A stretch of 64,000 nucleotides of DNA from Cavia porcellus (taxonomy: Eukaryota > Chordata > Mammalia > Rodentia > Caviidae), in contig NW_026947491.1 in the NCBI RefSeq assembly GCF_034190915.1, forward strand, positions 18,478,101 through 18,542,100. The letters are read 5' to 3'. Under the pieces are notes generated by a model. It made no database searches. It saw nothing but the letters and a program-made list of their open reading frames with translations, and had not been told where the DNA came from. Positions 62,450 through 64,000 of the stretch are shown one piece after another (position 1 is the first letter of the stretch; each line of letters starts with the position of its first letter). The position numbers and the translations under genes were made by a program.

Positions 62450-63605
62450 TCTTGATTTTATTTTTTGTGCTGAGAAGCCTGCAGTGATTCTGATAGGTTT
62501 TCTTTCATATGTGATCTGTCTTTTCGCTCTGACAGATTTTAATAATCTATTCTTGTGTTGTGTAGGGAGCGGTGTGATGGTCTCACTGCCGCCACCTCAT
62601 TTCCTTTTCCCTTGGGTGCCAACTGCATCTGCCTACATTACCCAAGATCCTCTTCTGTTTACCTCATGTACCCACATGAGACACGGGCCTACCAGAGATC
62701 ACCACATAGCCTCTTCCTGTCCCACTGGCCCACCCTTGGCCCATAAAAGCTGCAACCTGTTCCTGAATAAACAAGACTTAATTGGACTTCCTCAACTTGT
62801 GTCCGTCTCTCTCTCCTCTTGTCCTTTGCCTCCCCCCATCCCGTTCCTCCACCAGGTGAGACCAACAGATTGGTCCATGGGCCGGATCAGTTTTGGATTT
62901 ATGGGATGGTGATTATTGTATGTCCGGGTGTATTATTATTTTGGTTATAACTATTTGGAGTTCTATTTGCTACACTGATCCTGATGTTGGTTTCCAATCT
63001 CATGGTTGGGACATTTTCAGTTATTACTTCTCTGAATATCCCCTTGGCATCCTTTATGTCATCACCTTCTTTTTCATTGATCCCTATCAATCTTATGGTT
63101 TTTACTTTGCATCATCTTGCAGTTGTTGAATTATTATTTCCTGATTGTTTGTTATTTTTAAAAGTTCTTTTCTTTCCTGTTCACTAGCTGCAATCTTGTC
63201 TTCAAGGTCTTAAACTCTTCAGTTTCATTTAGGCAGTTTTTACAGCTTTCAGTGTAATTTTTGATTTCCTGCATATCTCTCTGCATCTGCTTTATGTATT
63301 CTGTTTGTTTCTTATATTGCTCATCTCAGGATTGTATCTTTATGTTTAGTTCTTCCAATTTTTTAACTGTATTTTCTTTAGATACATTTAGCATCTCTGT
63401 CATTTCTTTTATCACTTCTTCTTTTCCTGAGAGTATATAGTTTGAATTCTTTTAAAGCTTCCTGGTGTTGTTTGTTTATTTCAGTTGCAATTATGTCCAA
63501 TATTTGATGTGTATGGCATATATTTTCTTCTATATACATCACTCCTAAGGTTTCTTGGTGTGGGCGGGAGGCTTGAGATTGTAATTTGGTCTTTTGTTTT
63601 GTCAT
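62450..63605 (-). pseudogene. L1-F ORF1, broken and split by an LTR
   Basis: The N-terminus MTKQKTKLQSQASRPHQETL is at 63605 and the coiled coil is broken by frameshifts. The RRM part is at 63090-62899 (FREVITENVPTMRLETNIRI, ANRTPNSYNQNNNTPGH), then the LTR at 62889-62561, then the rest near 62550-62450. Confidence 0.85.
62561..62889 (+). mobile_element. Solo LTR, ERVK-like, 329 bp, inside L1-F ORF1
   Basis: Begins TGTAGGGAGC and ends GGCCGGATCA. The 6-bp flanks GTGTTG (62555-62560) and GTTTTG (62890-62895) differ at one base. CATAAAAG at 62742 and AATAAA at 62766 mark U3 and R, followed by a pyrimidine-rich U5. The ends resemble, but differ from, those of the LTR at 57891. It interrupts L1-F ORF1, which resumes at 62896 when compared with L1-C at about 35376. 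Confidence 0.88.
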
Positions 63606-63957
63606 TTTCTTATATTTCTGTGTTTCAAATGTGATTCTAAGGCTTTCTCAGGGTCTGTTGGAAACCTCTTCTATGCCCTCAGCTCCTGGGACTCTGGAAC
63701 CCAGTTCCAACAGACTGGCAGGCCTTTGGATCCAGTGTTGCTTCCATGCTTGTTTATAACTCCACAGTTCTACAAGCACATCCAGAACGTGGAGGTGAAT
63801 GCATGCACACAAGACCCACCTAGCTGTTCCAGTGCAGCTGGAAAGTGCAAGGGTCCGAAACAAGCTGGGTTTGGGAGAAAGTGCGCAGGGCACTCACCCC
63901 AGGAGGCTGGGCCTCTGGAACTGATAGCACTCACCTGCTTGCCTAGAACTCCACCAC

Positions 63958-64000
63958 TGTTTATTTTTATTTGAAGGTGTGTGCTATTTCTACACATATT
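63958..64000 (+). mobile_element. Resumption of the 3'UTR piece interrupted by L1-F
   Basis: After the right duplication the sequence runs into TGCTATTTCTAC at 63982-63993, corresponding to TCTATTATTTCTACCC near 57840 in HAL1-C. The element continues past the window. Confidence 0.6.

Larger units (their letters stand above)
58506..63957 (-). mobile_element. L1-F: internally deleted LINE-1 hosting nested insertions
   Basis: Minus-strand L1 flanked by TGTTTATTTTT (58495-58505 and 63958-63968). The 3'UTR is 58506 to about 60000 and the ORF2 C-terminal end is near 60010-60138. Then a deletion joins GCTGCTATAAACATGGGTTC to the GGCTGTTGGTTTGTCAT block, about 1.65 kb shorter than L1-A (3350-5030). 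ORF2 then continues to about 62200 (NEIEKEAILPTPFLEANIIL at 60700; endonuclease part around 61750-62140), ORF1 62450-63605, and 5'UTR to 63957. A T run at 61957-61983 lies in ORF2. It contains a tiny L1 insert (60331) and a solo LTR (62561). Confidence 0.9.

Noticed and set aside
62484..62912. 142-codon plus-strand frame
   Set aside because: It lies across the solo LTR at 62561-62889 and L1-F antisense; no family signature.

Overview
The window is mammalian genomic DNA from the variable (V) part of an immunoglobulin heavy-chain locus (IGH). It contains IGHV segments on the + strand with split leader exons, octamer promoters and 23-bp-spacer recombination signals (RSS). The host is most likely a rodent: there is a 7SL-derived B1-type SINE at about 52.05-52.18 kb, several tRNA-derived ID-like SINEs, and L1 elements with tandem 5'UTR monomers. 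I cannot fix the species. I see no D, J or constant exons and no ordinary multi-exon gene.

Immunoglobulin content. One segment looks intact (leader ATG 12527, V exon 12682-12991, consensus RSS). Three IGHV3-like (clan III) copies are broken: 18685-19142 (leader donor lost, frameshift, stops), 22310-22769 (open V exon, but leader donor and heptamer destroyed) and 44473-44922 (leader stop, FR1 stop, RSS removed). Three very old clan II-like relics lie at 10830-11114, 28290-28549 and 42780-43070. CTCF-like motifs sit just 3' of most V ends, in the V orientation. The array grew by duplication: 9.1-12.5 kb matches 41.2-44.5 kb, 0.06-1.7 kb matches 46.3-48.0 kb, and 19.8-20.5 kb matches 53.8-54.5 kb.

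Repeat content. Two full-length but broken L1s on the - strand (1942-8593 and 29933-36862) have target-site duplications (TSDs). A 5'-truncated L1 on + occupies about 22950-25650, a twin-primed L1 52364-52944, and an internally deleted L1 58506-63957. Three elements carry an L1-like 5'UTR, ORF1 and 3'UTR but no ORF2: 36951-40443, 48036-50637 and 54513-57884. They fit the half-L1 (HAL1) class; one has a perfect 15-bp TSD and two share a non-coding linker. Two solo ERVK-like LTRs with 6-bp TSDs (57891-58189 and 62561-62889) are nested in the right end.

Most notable points: the ORF2-less LINE family, the CTCF-like motif paired with V RSSs, the 107-bp inverted repeat that replaces the RSS of the V at 44.9 kb, the extra Tyr codon before Cys104 in the only intact V, and the resolvable nested insertion history at 54.5-64 kb. 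There is no bacterial-type system here.
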